A stretch of DNA of 64,000 nt from Syntrophotaleaceae bacterium (GCA_041390365.1 JAWKQB010000002.1:748001-812000); one strand, 5' to 3'; positions 17,910-27,143 are shown, numbered from the stretch's first letter. Numbers and translations are program-made. Notes: generated by a model not told the origin, from the letters alone.

Positions 17910-18806
17910 ATGGACAGCAAAGGATCCCTGGATCCGCATGCCTTAAGTGTCTTGAACCTTATGCCGGAAACGTCTTCAAGTCTTGGAAATTCTGAGAGAA
18001 AGAGTGGTGAGGGTAAATTTACTTTCGGCAGCCCCTTTCTTTACCTCCTTTTTTTCTCCAGCTCCCTGGTCCTCCTTTTCATCGTTCTGCCTCTCTACCA
18101 GATGGTCTCCCAGCCTTCCCTGGCCAGTCTGATCGAGACCATCCGCGATCCGGAAGTGCTGGCCTCCATCTGGCTTTCCGTCTATACGGCCGCCGCCGCC
18201 GCGCTGATTTCCGTTGTTTTCGGCACCCCCCTGGCTTACCTCCTGGCCCGGCACCGGTTTTACGGAAAGAAGCTGGTGGAAAGCATCATCGATCTGCCTA
18301 TCATGATACCCCATCCCGTGGTCGGCATTGCCATCCTGAGCCTGCTGGGACGGGAGCGTCCCCTGGGTCAGCTGATGGGCGCTCTGGGTTTGCGGATCAT
18401 GGGCAGCGTGACCGGAATCATCGCCGTCCTGACCTTTGTCGGTCTGCCATTTTATATCAACGCCGCCAAGGCGGGTTTCGAGAGCGTGCCGGTGCGCCTG
18501 GAGCATGTGTCCAGGAGTCTCGGTGCCGGCCGGGCCGCCACCTTCTTCCGGGTGACCCTGCCGCTGACCTGGCGGCACATTCTCAGCGGCGTGATCATGT
18601 GTGCCGCCCGGGCGGTGAGCGAGTTTGGAGCGGTGGTGATTGTGGCCTACCATCCCATGATCGCTCCGGTCCTGATGTTCGAGCGATTCACCGCTTATGG
18701 ACTCAAGTACGCCCAGCCGGTGGCGTTCTGGCTGATCCTGGCCTGCCTGGCCCTTTTTCTGTCACTCAGGCTTGTATCGCTTTCCCGACGGGAGACCGAA
18801 TCATGA
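17910..18806 (+). CDS. wtpB: Tungstate/molybdate ABC transporter permease
   Basis: A 298-residue inner-membrane permease with about six hydrophobic segments; the first follows an unusual ~45-residue hydrophilic N-terminal extension. The cytoplasmic loop with the EAA-type signature (HVSRSLGAGRAATFFRVTLP) that docks the ATPase is clear, as is the ProWY/ModB-like fold (FGTPLAYLLARHRF). It shares an operon with an ATPase 46 bases downstream and a binding protein of the WtpA family beyond a repeat. That binding protein points to tungstate or molybdate as substrate, in agreement with the W-dependent metabolism common in this group. The ATG at 17910 is the only start with a plausible AGGA site, although the extension could be shorter (ATG at 17961). 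Confidence 0.82.
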   Translation: MDSKGSLDPHALSVLNLMPETSSSLGNSERKSGEGKFTFGSPFLYLLFFSSSLVLLFIVLPLYQMVSQPSLASLIETIRDPEVLASIWLSVYTAAAAALISVVFGTPLAYLLARHRFYGKKLVESIIDLPIMIPHPVVGIAILSLLGRERPLGQLMGALGLRIMGSVTGIIAVLTFVGLPFYINAAKAGFESVPVRLEHVSRSLGAGRAATFFRVTLPLTWRHILSGVIMCAARAVSEFGAVVIVAYHPMIAPVLMFERFTAYGLKYAQPVAFWLILACLALFLSLRLVSLSRRETES

Positions 18807-18852
18807 GCGCGTCGCACCCTGACCTTCTGGTTTTCCTGCAAAGGCATCGATC

Positions 18853-19890
18853 ATGATCCGGTTGGAGGACGTATCGGTGGTTTTTCCGGGGTTCGCAGTG
18901 CGGAACATCTCTCTGCATATCGCGACCGGCGAGTTTTTCGCGCTGCTGGGACCTACCGGCGCCGGCAAGAGCATCATCCTTGAAGCGATTGCCGGACTGG
19001 TGCGGGTGACCAGCGGACGTGTTCAGGTGGCCGGCCGGGAGGTGACCCATCTGCCCCCCGAAAAGCGGCGTATCGGTATCGTCTACCAGGATTACTCTCT
19101 TTTCCCCCATCTGTCGGTGATCGACAATATCCGTTTCGGATTGCGCTACTTTCAACAGGATGAGAAGGACAGCGAGGCCAGAGTGGAACGGCTGATCGGG
19201 ATGCTGGATCTGGAGCGGATCAGACAGCGTAAACCCCTGCATCTCAGCGGGGGGGAAAAACAGCGGGTAGCCCTGGCCCGCGCCCTGAGCGTCAACCCTT
19301 CGGTGGTGCTGCTGGACGAGCCCCTTTCGGCACTGGACCCGGGTTTTCGGGAGGACTTGCGCCAGATGCTGAAAAAACTCCATCAGGAGTTGGGAATGAC
19401 CTTTCTGATGGTCACCCATGATTTTGAAGAAACCCTCTGTCTGGCCGACCGGGTCGCCCTGATCCGCCAGGGACAACTGGAACAGGTCGGCACCGCCGAG
19501 GAAATTTTCCATCGCCCCCAAACCCCCTTCGCCGCAGGATTTGTCGGCATGAAGAATATCTTCCCGGCCAGCATGTCAGGGGAGCGTATCGAATTCTGCG
19601 GTCTCAGCTTTCCGATGCCTTCAGGCCCTCTTACCGCATTCCGGCACGCCGCCCTGCGTCCGGAAGCCATTTCCCTCGGGATCGGCGAAGATTTTTCCAG
19701 CGATCACCTGGCCTGCCCCGGAGTGATCAGCCGGATCGTCAACCTGGGGTTTGTCCACGAAGTCAGCGTGCGTTGCGGTGAGGGTGAGTTCAGAACCTAT
19801 CTCGATCGGAAGAACCTGCTCCAATCGGGTTTCCTTGAAGGACAGAAGGTTTACCTCGGCTTCGATCCCGGGGACCTGCATCTGTTTTAA
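18853..19890 (+). CDS. wtpC: Tungstate/molybdate ABC transporter ATP-binding protein
   Basis: A 345-residue ABC ATPase. Walker A is GPTGAGKS (about 35-42), the Q-loop VYQDYSLFP, the signature LSGGEKQR, Walker B VVLLDEPLSALD and the switch His in VTHDFEE. After residue ~235 comes a C-terminal beta domain of the MOP/TOBE kind, which in ModC/WtpC proteins can bind oxyanions or regulate transport. The gene follows the permease by 46 bases, with no terminator between them. A repeat element (19917-20010) and then the binding-protein gene follow. Family and context support a tungstate or molybdate importer; sulfate import is the main alternative but does not fit the binding protein. Confidence 0.85.
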   Translation: MIRLEDVSVVFPGFAVRNISLHIATGEFFALLGPTGAGKSIILEAIAGLVRVTSGRVQVAGREVTHLPPEKRRIGIVYQDYSLFPHLSVIDNIRFGLRYFQQDEKDSEARVERLIGMLDLERIRQRKPLHLSGGEKQRVALARALSVNPSVVLLDEPLSALDPGFREDLRQMLKKLHQELGMTFLMVTHDFEETLCLADRVALIRQGQLEQVGTAEEIFHRPQTPFAAGFVGMKNIFPASMSGERIEFCGLSFPMPSGPLTAFRHAALRPEAISLGIGEDFSSDHLACPGVISRIVNLGFVHEVSVRCGEGEFRTYLDRKNLLQSGFLEGQKVYLGFDPGDLHLF

Positions 19891-19916
19891 GAAGTATTCG
19901 CGGCCCTTGTTTTTAT

Positions 19917-20010
19917 CGTTGTCGTTGTCGTAATCGTAATCGTCCCCAAAACCATCGACTACGATTACGACAACGACAACCGTTCCGCTAGCGCGTGACT
20001 GACAACGAAA
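19917..20010. repeat. Dispersed intergenic repeat, copy 1 (inverted arms)
   Basis: Left arm words TCGTTG and TCGTAA (about 19916-19943) are mirrored by CGATTACGACAACGACAAC (about 19962-19980), giving a hairpin of about 20 bp. After the right arm comes a non-repetitive flank, CGTTCCGCTAGCG then GACAACGA. The reverse complement of right arm plus flank appears at 25322-25365, so this is one family of element in two orientations. It lies between the wtpC stop and wtpA. Confidence 0.85.
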
Positions 20011-20060
20011 AGAACCAGTTTCTTGGTGGATAACCATTTTTAAAAAGGGAGGCTTCTGCA

Positions 20061-21032
20061 ATGTATCGGTGCTTGTCTTTCATCTGTTTCCTGCTGCTGA
20101 TCGGTTTTCTTTTTCCCGGCTCCCTTCTTGCCGAGCCGGCAGGGAAGCTGATTATCTTTCACGCCGGCAGTCTTACCGTCCCCTTCGCCGAAATGGAGAA
20201 GGAGTTCGAGGCCCGTTTTCCCAAGGTCGACATTCAGCGGGAGATGGGGGGAAGCACACGGATCGCCCGGTTGATTTCAGAGGTCGGCAAACCGGCCGAT
20301 CTGATGGCGGCGGCCGACTATCAGGTCATCGACAAAAGCCTCATTCCCAGCCATGCCAGAATCAACATCCGCTTTGCTACAAACGAGGTGGTGCTGGCCT
20401 ATAACGATCGGAGCCGCCACGCCAGCGAATTCAGTTCCGACACCTGGTATGACATCCTGGGCCGAAAGGGGGTCGTGTGGGGGCACTCCGACCCCAATGT
20501 CGATCCCGGCGGATACCGGGCCCTCATGGCCATGCAGCTCGCCGAAAAATATTACCGGCGGCCGGGTCTCTACGAAAAGCTTCTCGCCAACCGTCCCAAG
20601 CAAAACCTGCGGGACAAGGCGGTCAGTCTGACCTCCCTGCTTCAGAACGGAGAGATGGATTATATCTGGACCTACCGGTCCCTCGCCCTCCAGCATAATC
20701 TGAAATTCATTTCCATCGATGAGCATCTCAACCTGGCCGTGCCCGAAAACAATTCCTTTTATCGGCAGGCGACTGTCCGGGTGACCGGGGAAAAACCGGG
20801 CACCTACCTGGATCGCATCGGTGAATATTGCGCCTACGGCATCGCCCTTCTTGAAAATGCGCCGAATCGTGAAGCTGCGGAAGCCTTCCTGGCCTACCTG
20901 ATCGATCCCCAGGGGGGGCTAGCCATCCTCGACAAACACGGTCAGCCGCCGTTCATCCCGGCCTGGGTTCCCACTCAGGAGATGAAGAATCTGCTTCCCG
21001 CTTCACTGCAGAAAATGGTGGTGGTGAGATAG
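20061..21032 (+). CDS. wtpA: Tungstate/molybdate-binding periplasmic protein
   Basis: A 323-residue extracellular solute-binding protein. The ATG at 20061 lies eight bases after GGGAGG. A signal peptide (about 1-24, FICFLLLIGFLFPGSLLAE) leads into the WtpA hallmark LIIFHAGSLTVPF, followed by the oxyanion-pocket segments REMGGSTRIARL and GKPADLMAAADYQVID and by FATNEVVLAY. These are more like the archaeal-type WtpA family than bacterial ModA, and WtpA proteins bind both tungstate and molybdate very tightly. It completes the transporter with the permease and ATPase upstream, from which it is separated by the hairpin repeat at 19917-20010; that hairpin could set relative expression. Confidence 0.88.
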   Translation: MYRCLSFICFLLLIGFLFPGSLLAEPAGKLIIFHAGSLTVPFAEMEKEFEARFPKVDIQREMGGSTRIARLISEVGKPADLMAAADYQVIDKSLIPSHARINIRFATNEVVLAYNDRSRHASEFSSDTWYDILGRKGVVWGHSDPNVDPGGYRALMAMQLAEKYYRRPGLYEKLLANRPKQNLRDKAVSLTSLLQNGEMDYIWTYRSLALQHNLKFISIDEHLNLAVPENNSFYRQATVRVTGEKPGTYLDRIGEYCAYGIALLENAPNREAAEAFLAYLIDPQGGLAILDKHGQPPFIPAWVPTQEMKNLLPASLQKMVVVR

Positions 21033-21040
21033 ACGCTCGT

Positions 21041-21116
21041 AGCTCGTGGCTTGTGGCTTGTGGCTTGTGGCGCATAAATTCTTTACTAGCAACGAGCAAC
21101 CAGCAACGTGCAACCG
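21041..21116. repeat. Short tandem words after wtpA
   Basis: GCTCGTAGCTCGT is followed by three to four copies of GGCTTGT (21047-21071) and, after a short gap, by AGCAACGAGCAACCAGCAAC (about 21091-21110). The AGCAACC words also occur after other genes at 28364-28382, 45145-45178 and 50092-50112. Function unknown. Confidence 0.65.
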
Positions 21117-21252
21117 CTTTTCAATAGACAGAAGGGACCGGGTGGCCTAAAATGCGGCCGACTCGGTGACCGGATCTACCAGGAGGTATAATCGACAGAT
21201 TTGGACCGCCGTGACCAACAAATCCCTCTCAATGGAGCAGTGTTTTCTTGCC

Positions 21253-22629
21253 ATGGACATCCAATCATTGGTCAGAGCCCGGCTTAATGAAACCTACGAG
21301 CTGCATCGCCGCTACATCAATCCCCAGTTTGTCCGCGTACTCGAAGTCATCGGTTTCAACCGTAACTACACTACCGCCAAGGGAGCGCGTTTGACCGACG
21401 CCCATGGCCGGGACGTGCTCGACTTTCTCGCCGGATTCGGCGTTTTCAACATCGGCCGCAATCATCCCTTCGTCGCCCAGGTGCTGCATGAGATGCTGGA
21501 CAGCAATCCTGCCAATCTGGTGCAGATGGATCTCGGGGGCATCTCGGGGTTGCTGGCCGAGGCGCTGGCGAAGATCACCCCCGGAGACCTGGAGGCGGTT
21601 TTCTTCACCAACTCGGGAGCCGAGAGCGTCGAAGGGGCTCTCAAGTTCGCCCGCCAGGCGACCCGTCGCTACAAGATGGTCCACTGTGATCACGCCTTCC
21701 ACGGGCTGACCCTGGGAGCTCTCTCCGTCAACGGCAATCGCGAGTTCCGGGAGCGGAACGAGCCGCTCCTGCCCGGCTGCATCCAGATCCCTTTCAATGA
21801 TCTGCCGGCCCTGGAGAAGGCCCTCTCCGGTGGCGACGTGGCGGCCTTCATCTTCGAGCCGATCCAGGGCAAGGGGGTTTTTGTCCCGGACGACGATTAC
21901 CTGCCCGGGGCTCGGAAACTGTGCGACAAGTACGGCACCCTGATGATCGCCGACGAGGTGCAGACCGGCTTCGGCCGCACCGGACGGATGTTCGCCGTCG
22001 ATCACTGGGGGGTGGTGCCCGACATCATGACCCTGTCCAAGGCCCTGTCGGGCGGGTTTATCCCTGTTGGAGCCGTCATCGCCCGTCGCGAGATCCATTC
22101 CAGGGTATTCGACAGCATGGATCGCTGCTTTGCCCATTCCAACACCTTCGGTCAGAACGATCTGGCCATGGCCGCGGGCCTGGCCACCCTCCACGTTCTC
22201 GAGCAGGAAAACCTGGCCGCCCGTGCCGCAGAGTTGGGCCAGTACATCATCGACGGCCTGAGGGAAAAGGTCGGCCGCTACGAATTGTTCCAAGAAGTGC
22301 GCGGTAAGGGGCTGATGATCGGCATGCAGTTCGGCGAACCCAAATCCCTGGCCCTGAAGACCGGCTGGAAACTGGTGCATAAGATGAATGAGGATCTCTT
22401 CGGCCAGATGATTACCATGCCTCTGCTGGAAAAGCATCACATCCTGTCCCAGGTGGCCGGACATGGGCTGGATACGGTCAAGATTCTGCCGCCGCTGATG
22501 ATCGATCGGGCGGATGCCGACTGTTTTCTCGACGCCATGGAGGCGGTGCTCAAGGACGTTCACCGGTTCCCGGGTTCCGCCTGGGAAACCACCAGCAAAC
22601 TCGCCGTACGCTCCTTCAAACGCTCATGA
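21253..22629 (+). CDS. hpnO: Class III aminotransferase of hopanoid cluster (HpnO-like)
   Basis: A PLP-dependent aminotransferase of about 458 residues in the acetylornithine/GABA aminotransferase family. The PLP pocket is complete: SGAESVEGALKFAR, HAFHGLTLGAL, the Asp in IADEVQTGFGRTG, and the catalytic Lys in TLSKALSGGFIPVGA. In hopanoid loci such a gene (hpnO) makes the amino group of aminobacteriohopanetriol; the downstream hpnN and nearby hpnH/hpnG support that role here. The start is uncertain. The frame is open from 21166; a perfect AGGAGGT at 21180 is too far from any standard start except a TTG near 21200, while ATG at 21253 opens where family homology begins. Its stop overlaps hpnN (ATGA). 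Confidence 0.8.
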   Translation: MDIQSLVRARLNETYELHRRYINPQFVRVLEVIGFNRNYTTAKGARLTDAHGRDVLDFLAGFGVFNIGRNHPFVAQVLHEMLDSNPANLVQMDLGGISGLLAEALAKITPGDLEAVFFTNSGAESVEGALKFARQATRRYKMVHCDHAFHGLTLGALSVNGNREFRERNEPLLPGCIQIPFNDLPALEKALSGGDVAAFIFEPIQGKGVFVPDDDYLPGARKLCDKYGTLMIADEVQTGFGRTGRMFAVDHWGVVPDIMTLSKALSGGFIPVGAVIARREIHSRVFDSMDRCFAHSNTFGQNDLAMAAGLATLHVLEQENLAARAAELGQYIIDGLREKVGRYELFQEVRGKGLMIGMQFGEPKSLALKTGWKLVHKMNEDLFGQMITMPLLEKHHILSQVAGHGLDTVKILPPLMIDRADADCFLDAMEAVLKDVHRFPGSAWETTSKLAVRSFKRS

Positions 22630-25301
22630 CTTTCCTGTCCCGCTTACAGAACAGATGTCTCGAGGGCATCTGGCGGCTGGTGCATGGGCGACCCCGCTCC
22701 CTGGTGGCGGCTGCGCTGCTGCTCACCCTGGTAGCCACTCTGGCCGCCGTATTTTTCCTTCATCTGGATGCCGACCAGGACAAACTGGTTTCGGCGGAAC
22801 TCCCCTTCCAACGGCGTTATCTGGAAAACCTGCGGAATTTCGGCGACCAGGAATTTCTGTATGTGGTCATCGAGGTCGACGGGACCGAGCAGCAACATGA
22901 TTTGGCGAAACAGTTCGCGGACCGATTGGCGCAGCGCCTGCAGGTCCATGGGGATCTGATTCGCAGCATTTATTATCGCATCACACCGGAAGATCTGGGT
23001 CGCCAGCTTCTTTATTATACGAGCGTGAAGGAGGCGGAAGAGCTGGCGGAAGCCGTCAGGCTGCTGGGACCGTCCGCTGCCGGCTGGCTCCAGGAGGGCG
23101 ATCTCGCCGATCTTTTCGGGCTGATGGCCGGCCTGTTCGGCGGGGAGGGACAGTCTGCCGGGGGAATGGACCCGGCGCTTTTCGGCCCGACACTGGACAA
23201 GCTGGGAGATTTTCTGCGGCAGGTTGAAAAGGCTCGCTCCGGTCAGGAGACTGAAGGGCCGCGGTTCGATCTCACGGATGAGGGGACCCGGTATTTCTTT
23301 TCAGAGAACAACCGGTTTCTGATCATGCAGCTGTTGCCGGCCAAGGACTTCGGCACCATGGACGTGATCGCCGCGCCCCTGGCCCTGGTTCGCGAGGCAC
23401 TGAACGAAACCCGCAAGGAGTTTCCCTCGATCCAGGCCGGGCTCACCGGACGTCCCGTTCTGCAGGCGGATGAGATGCGTACCACCAATACCGATATGAC
23501 CCGGGCCTCCCTGATTTCCGCGGTTGTGGTCGGTCTTCTGTTCGTGGCCGTGCTCCACGGCATTCTCCGCCCTGTACTGGTCATGGCCTGCCTCGGTATG
23601 GCCATCGCCTGGACATTCGGTTTCACCACCGTCACAGTGGGATCGCTCAACCTGCTCTCCATCGTCTTCGCCCTGGTGCTGGTCGGTATCGGGGTCGATT
23701 TCGGCGTCCACATTGTTTTGCGCTATGTGGAGGAACGCAAGGAGGGCCACGATGTCGAATCATCCGTGCGTACGGCGCTGCTTCAGACCGGGCCAGGGGT
23801 GATTGTCGGCGCCGTCACATCTGTCTGCGCCTTTTATGCTGTCCTAGGGTCCGACTTCACGGGGCTTGCCGAACTGGGTCTGATCGGGGGAACCGGGATT
23901 CTGCACTGTCTGCTCGTCATGCTGACAGTGCTTCCCGCCCTGCTGCTGATGGCGGGACGCAAAAAACTGTTTCCGGAATCCGCCCCCCGCCTGTCGGCCC
24001 TGCCCTGGCTGGAGAAAGTTTCCGACCGGCCGGTTTTTCTGCTGGCCGTGCTGGCGGTAATCACCCTGGCTTTGGCGCCCGGTCTGACCAAAACCCGTTT
24101 CAGCTACAACCTGCTGGAGCTTCAGGCTGAGGGCCTGGAGTCGGTGGATTACGAAAAACGGCTGATCGAGGCTTCCGGAGAATCGACCTGGTTTGCGGTC
24201 TCGGTTGCCGATAGTCTCGAAAAGACTGCTGAACTGCGGCAGAGGTATCTGAGTCTGCCGACTGTCGGCGAGGTCGAAAGCCTGCTCGATCTGCTGCCGG
24301 ATGACCAGTCACGAAAGCAGGAACTGTTTGCCGCGGCCGCGGATTCGATCCAGCCTCTTCCCGCCGAAATCGGGGAAATTCCTCCTCCCGGGGCCGATGC
24401 GCTGACCGGCTCCCTCAGGCGGCTGGAAACGGCTCTGGAAGATCTGGAAGAAAAGCTGTTTGCAGCCGGGGCAGGGGATGAACTGGCGGCTTTGGGGGAT
24501 ATCCTCGCCACGATCGACGAGATAGCCGAAAATCTGGCGGCCGAACCCGCTTCCGCAGCCCGGCTGGCTTCACTGCAGCAGAATACCCGCAGGGAAGTCG
24601 GAGAACTGCTCGATGACCTGCATTCATGGCTGTCCACCCCACCGGTTGAACCCGGGGATTTGCCGGCCTCGTTGAGGGACCTTTATATCGGCCGGAACGG
24701 CAGAATGCAGGTCAAGATAATCCCCAAGGAAAACGTGTGGGGGTTTGAAAATCTGAAAGAGTTCGTTCAGGATCTGCGCCGGGTCGATCCGGAGGTCAGC
24801 GGAGTGCCGATCAATGTGCTTGAATCGGCGCAGCTGATGCGGCGAACCTTCCTGTACGCGGCCGCAATGACCCTGGTGCTGGTCACGATCCTGCTTGCCG
24901 TCAACACGCGCTCCCTGCGGGAGGTTCTGCTGACTCTGCTTCCGCTGGGGGTAGGGCTGGTCTGGCTGCTGTCTCTGATGGGCTGGCTGGGACTGGAGTT
25001 CAATCTGGCCAATTTCTTCGGGATTCCGATCCTGATCGCCATCGGCGTCGATGGAGGAGTCCATTTTCTCGCTCGCTGGAAAGAACTCCCCGGGGGCAGG
25101 CTTTTTTCCACCAGCACCCCGATGGCCGTCAGTCTGAGCTTTGCCACCACGGCCATCGGCTTCGGCGGTCTGCTGCTGGCTCACCATCGAGGACTGGCGA
25201 GTCTCGGCGGAATCCTGGTGATCGGGTCCCTGAGCTGCATGCTCAGCTGTCTGCTGGTGCTGCCTGCGGTGCTCAAACTGAATCGGAGGGGCGATTCATA
25301 A
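22626..25301 (+). CDS. hpnN: Hopanoid-associated RND transporter HpnN
   Basis: An 891-residue RND/MMPL-family membrane protein. One segment near the N-terminus (about 20-42) precedes a large periplasmic loop. A first bundle of membrane segments (about 285-470) includes LVGIGVDFGVHIVLRYVEER, the family's Asp-containing helix. A second periplasmic loop has a long Glu/Leu-rich coiled-coil-like stretch (about 560-680), and a second bundle (about 740-885) has ILIAIGVDGGVHFLARW. The internal duplication and the GVDxGVH pair are diagnostic. HpnN moves hopanoids from the inner to the outer membrane in studied species. It overlaps hpnO by four bases, so the two are coupled. A terminator-like repeat follows. 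Confidence 0.9.
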   Translation: MTFLSRLQNRCLEGIWRLVHGRPRSLVAAALLLTLVATLAAVFFLHLDADQDKLVSAELPFQRRYLENLRNFGDQEFLYVVIEVDGTEQQHDLAKQFADRLAQRLQVHGDLIRSIYYRITPEDLGRQLLYYTSVKEAEELAEAVRLLGPSAAGWLQEGDLADLFGLMAGLFGGEGQSAGGMDPALFGPTLDKLGDFLRQVEKARSGQETEGPRFDLTDEGTRYFFSENNRFLIMQLLPAKDFGTMDVIAAPLALVREALNETRKEFPSIQAGLTGRPVLQADEMRTTNTDMTRASLISAVVVGLLFVAVLHGILRPVLVMACLGMAIAWTFGFTTVTVGSLNLLSIVFALVLVGIGVDFGVHIVLRYVEERKEGHDVESSVRTALLQTGPGVIVGAVTSVCAFYAVLGSDFTGLAELGLIGGTGILHCLLVMLTVLPALLLMAGRKKLFPESAPRLSALPWLEKVSDRPVFLLAVLAVITLALAPGLTKTRFSYNLLELQAEGLESVDYEKRLIEASGESTWFAVSVADSLEKTAELRQRYLSLPTVGEVESLLDLLPDDQSRKQELFAAAADSIQPLPAEIGEIPPPGADALTGSLRRLETALEDLEEKLFAAGAGDELAALGDILATIDEIAENLAAEPASAARLASLQQNTRREVGELLDDLHSWLSTPPVEPGDLPASLRDLYIGRNGRMQVKIIPKENVWGFENLKEFVQDLRRVDPEVSGVPINVLESAQLMRRTFLYAAAMTLVLVTILLAVNTRSLREVLLTLLPLGVGLVWLLSLMGWLGLEFNLANFFGIPILIAIGVDGGVHFLARWKELPGGRLFSTSTPMAVSLSFATTAIGFGGLLLAHHRGLASLGGILVIGSLSCMLSCLLVLPAVLKLNRRGDS

Positions 25302-25321
25302 ATCGTTCGAAAAGGTTTTCC

Positions 25322-25424
25322 TCGTTGTCAGTGAAGCGTTAGCGGAACGGTTGTCGTTGTCGTAATCGTCATCGAGACCAAACCCCGAATGGCCCTTGGT
25401 GACGACTACGATTACGACAACGAA
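25322..25424. repeat. Dispersed intergenic repeat, copy 2 (inverted relative to copy 1)
   Basis: TCGTTGTCAGTGAAGCG, then TAGCGGAACGG, then TTGTCGTTGTCGTAATCG (25322-25369) match the reverse complement of copy 1 at 19962-20010 with only a few differences. The far arm CGACTACGATTACGACAACG (about 25403-25422) can pair back on it. It lies directly after the hpnN stop, so together with copy 1 it brackets wtpA, hpnO and hpnN in opposite orientation. Confidence 0.85.
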
Positions 25425-25555
25425 ATGGGATTTTAACCACAGCTTCTTTGCGAACCTGTGAGATATAACGGACTTTCAGTCGTTTTCGGATACTTTGAAT
25501 TTTTTCTTCAATCTATTAAGCTATCTTGAATAACCTGGAAAGGGGGTTTTCGCGC

Positions 25556-26374
25556 ATGGGAATGCTGAAAATCACCATGATCGTTCTGCTGCTCCTGATG
25601 CCCGCATGGTCCCCGGCCACGCCCGGAGATCTCGATTTCTTCGTTATTCAGCCCGGCCAGCCGGGGAGCGCCGAGGAGGCCCGGCCGGTGATGAGCGCAC
25701 TGGCCGATTACCTGGAACGGCAGCTTAAAGGCGAAACGGCGGTGGAAGGCGCCTACTTCAACATGACCGAGGAGGCCCTCGAAGCCCTGAAACCCAAGGT
25801 GCCGACCTGGGGAATCGTCAGTCTCGGGTTTTTCATCGAGTACGGAGCCCGCCTCGACATGTACCCCATCGCCTCCACCCGTCCGGGAGGCAAATCCCAT
25901 GAACGCTGGTACCTGCTGGTTGCCAGGGGAGGACCGCAATCCTGGCAGCAGGTGGCGGGAACTGTCCTGGGAACCATGCTGTACCAGCCGCAAAGCGCCG
26001 CGCGCCTGATGTTCGCGGTCGAGCCGGACAAACTCCCCTTTGCCCTTGAAGGGACCTCCAGCCCATTGCGGGCTCTGCGTGACGTGGCCCGGGGACAAGC
26101 AGCCGGAGTTATTTTGGACTATTCCCAATACCAGGCCTTGCAGGCATTGCCTCTGTTCAAGGATCTGGAAGTCATCACCCGGTCTGAGCCCCTGCCGACC
26201 GCTCCTGTCGTTTCTTTCGGGCCCCCGGGCGAAAGGGAGCGGAGGATATCCGAGATTCTTCAGCAGATGAAACAGGACCCCGCAGCCCAAAACCTGCTGC
26301 AACTGCTGCAGACAGACGGGTTCGGACCTCCCGACCCGGGACTGGGGAGTTATGTCGGCAACGGTAAAAAATAG
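25556..26374 (+). CDS. PhnD-like periplasmic binding protein in hopanoid cluster
   Basis: A protein of about 272 residues with signal peptide (MGMLKITMIVLLLLMPAWSPA). The fold looks like the phosphate/phosphonate-type periplasmic binding proteins: LDFFVIQPGQPG at the start, VMSALADYLERQL, WGIVSLGFFIEYGA, a second lobe beginning near RWYLLVARGG, and LKDLEVITRS-type strand near 205. Several usual ligand residues cannot be assigned, so the ligand is unknown. The ATG at 25556 follows AAAGGGGG; a TTG at 25526 would add a non-hydrophobic leader. It lies between hpnN and a TPR lipoprotein, and 17 bases from the latter, which suggests a shared operon and a role in lipid trafficking or sensing (inference only). 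Confidence 0.65.
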   Translation: MGMLKITMIVLLLLMPAWSPATPGDLDFFVIQPGQPGSAEEARPVMSALADYLERQLKGETAVEGAYFNMTEEALEALKPKVPTWGIVSLGFFIEYGARLDMYPIASTRPGGKSHERWYLLVARGGPQSWQQVAGTVLGTMLYQPQSAARLMFAVEPDKLPFALEGTSSPLRALRDVARGQAAGVILDYSQYQALQALPLFKDLEVITRSEPLPTAPVVSFGPPGERERRISEILQQMKQDPAAQNLLQLLQTDGFGPPDPGLGSYVGNGKK

Positions 26375-26390
26375 GCATCGAGGACCGGCT

Positions 26391-27143
26391 ATGAAAAGGG
26401 TCGTCGGATACATGCTGCTGGCGGCTTTCTGGCTCGGGGCCTGCGCCCCCGTGAAACCGGCAGGCGAACCTGCCGGCGTTCCCGAAAAAGGCATCGGAGC
26501 TGCGCCGGACGTGCAGTTCGGTCGTGCCTGTACCCCTGCCGAAGCCAAGGATTTTCTGCAACAGGCCGGCGATGACCCCGCGGCCGCATTTCGCGGCGCG
26601 GCCTGCTGGATCTATCTCGCCGAGCAGGAGCAGAAGGATACTCCGGACAGGCTTGCTGCAGCCCGAAAAGGTCGGCAGCTGGCTGTCGCAGCCGTGGACG
26701 CCTGGCCGAAAAGCGGCCTCGCTCATTATCTGCTGGCCTATCTGACTGGCCTGGTCGCCGAGGGGTCCCCTTTGCAGGGGCTCGAACTGGTGCCGGTCAT
26801 CGAGCGGGAGGCGCTGCTCGCCGCCCGTCTGGATCCCGGCATCGACCAGGGGGGGCCGGAACGGATGCTCGGTGAACTCTATCTGCGAGCCCCGGGTTTT
26901 CCGGTCAGTATTGGCGATCCTGCCCAGGCCACCGAGCATTATCGCCGGGCAGTCAAGCTTGCCCCGGCATACAATCCCAACCGCCTGGGGTTGGTGGAAG
27001 CCCTGCTGGCCGATGAACAGCCGGCAGAAGCCTGCCGGGAATTGCACGAACTGTTTCGTCAAGGCTTTTCTCAAGTTGAAAAGGAAGGCGACTGGCTGAA
27101 GGCGCTGGAACTGCAGCATGATTTGTGCGGGCGGATTCGGTGA
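26391..27143 (+). CDS. TPR-like lipoprotein of hopanoid cluster
   Basis: A 250-residue predicted lipoprotein: the signal peptide ends in a lipobox (FWLGAC, Cys18). The mature region is helical, with TPR-type repeats, including AVDAWPKSGLAHYLLAYL and a later HYRRAVKLAPAYNPNRLGLVEALL-like unit (about 185-208). The latter places the typical small/aromatic residues at TPR positions. A similar TPR protein is frequently found between hpnN-type and hpnH-type genes in this bacterial group, from general knowledge. The ATG at 26391 follows GAGGACC. The stop codon is embedded in the first unit of a GAGGAGT repeat array. Partner and exact role are unknown. Confidence 0.68.
   Translation: MKRVVGYMLLAAFWLGACAPVKPAGEPAGVPEKGIGAAPDVQFGRACTPAEAKDFLQQAGDDPAAAFRGAACWIYLAEQEQKDTPDRLAAARKGRQLAVAAVDAWPKSGLAHYLLAYLTGLVAEGSPLQGLELVPVIEREALLAARLDPGIDQGGPERMLGELYLRAPGFPVSIGDPAQATEHYRRAVKLAPAYNPNRLGLVEALLADEQPAEACRELHELFRQGFSQVEKEGDWLKALELQHDLCGRIR

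Noticed and set aside
21265..22563. A 432-codon open frame on the reverse strand
   Set aside because: It is the antisense shadow of hpnO, which has complete PLP-enzyme motifs on the plus strand.
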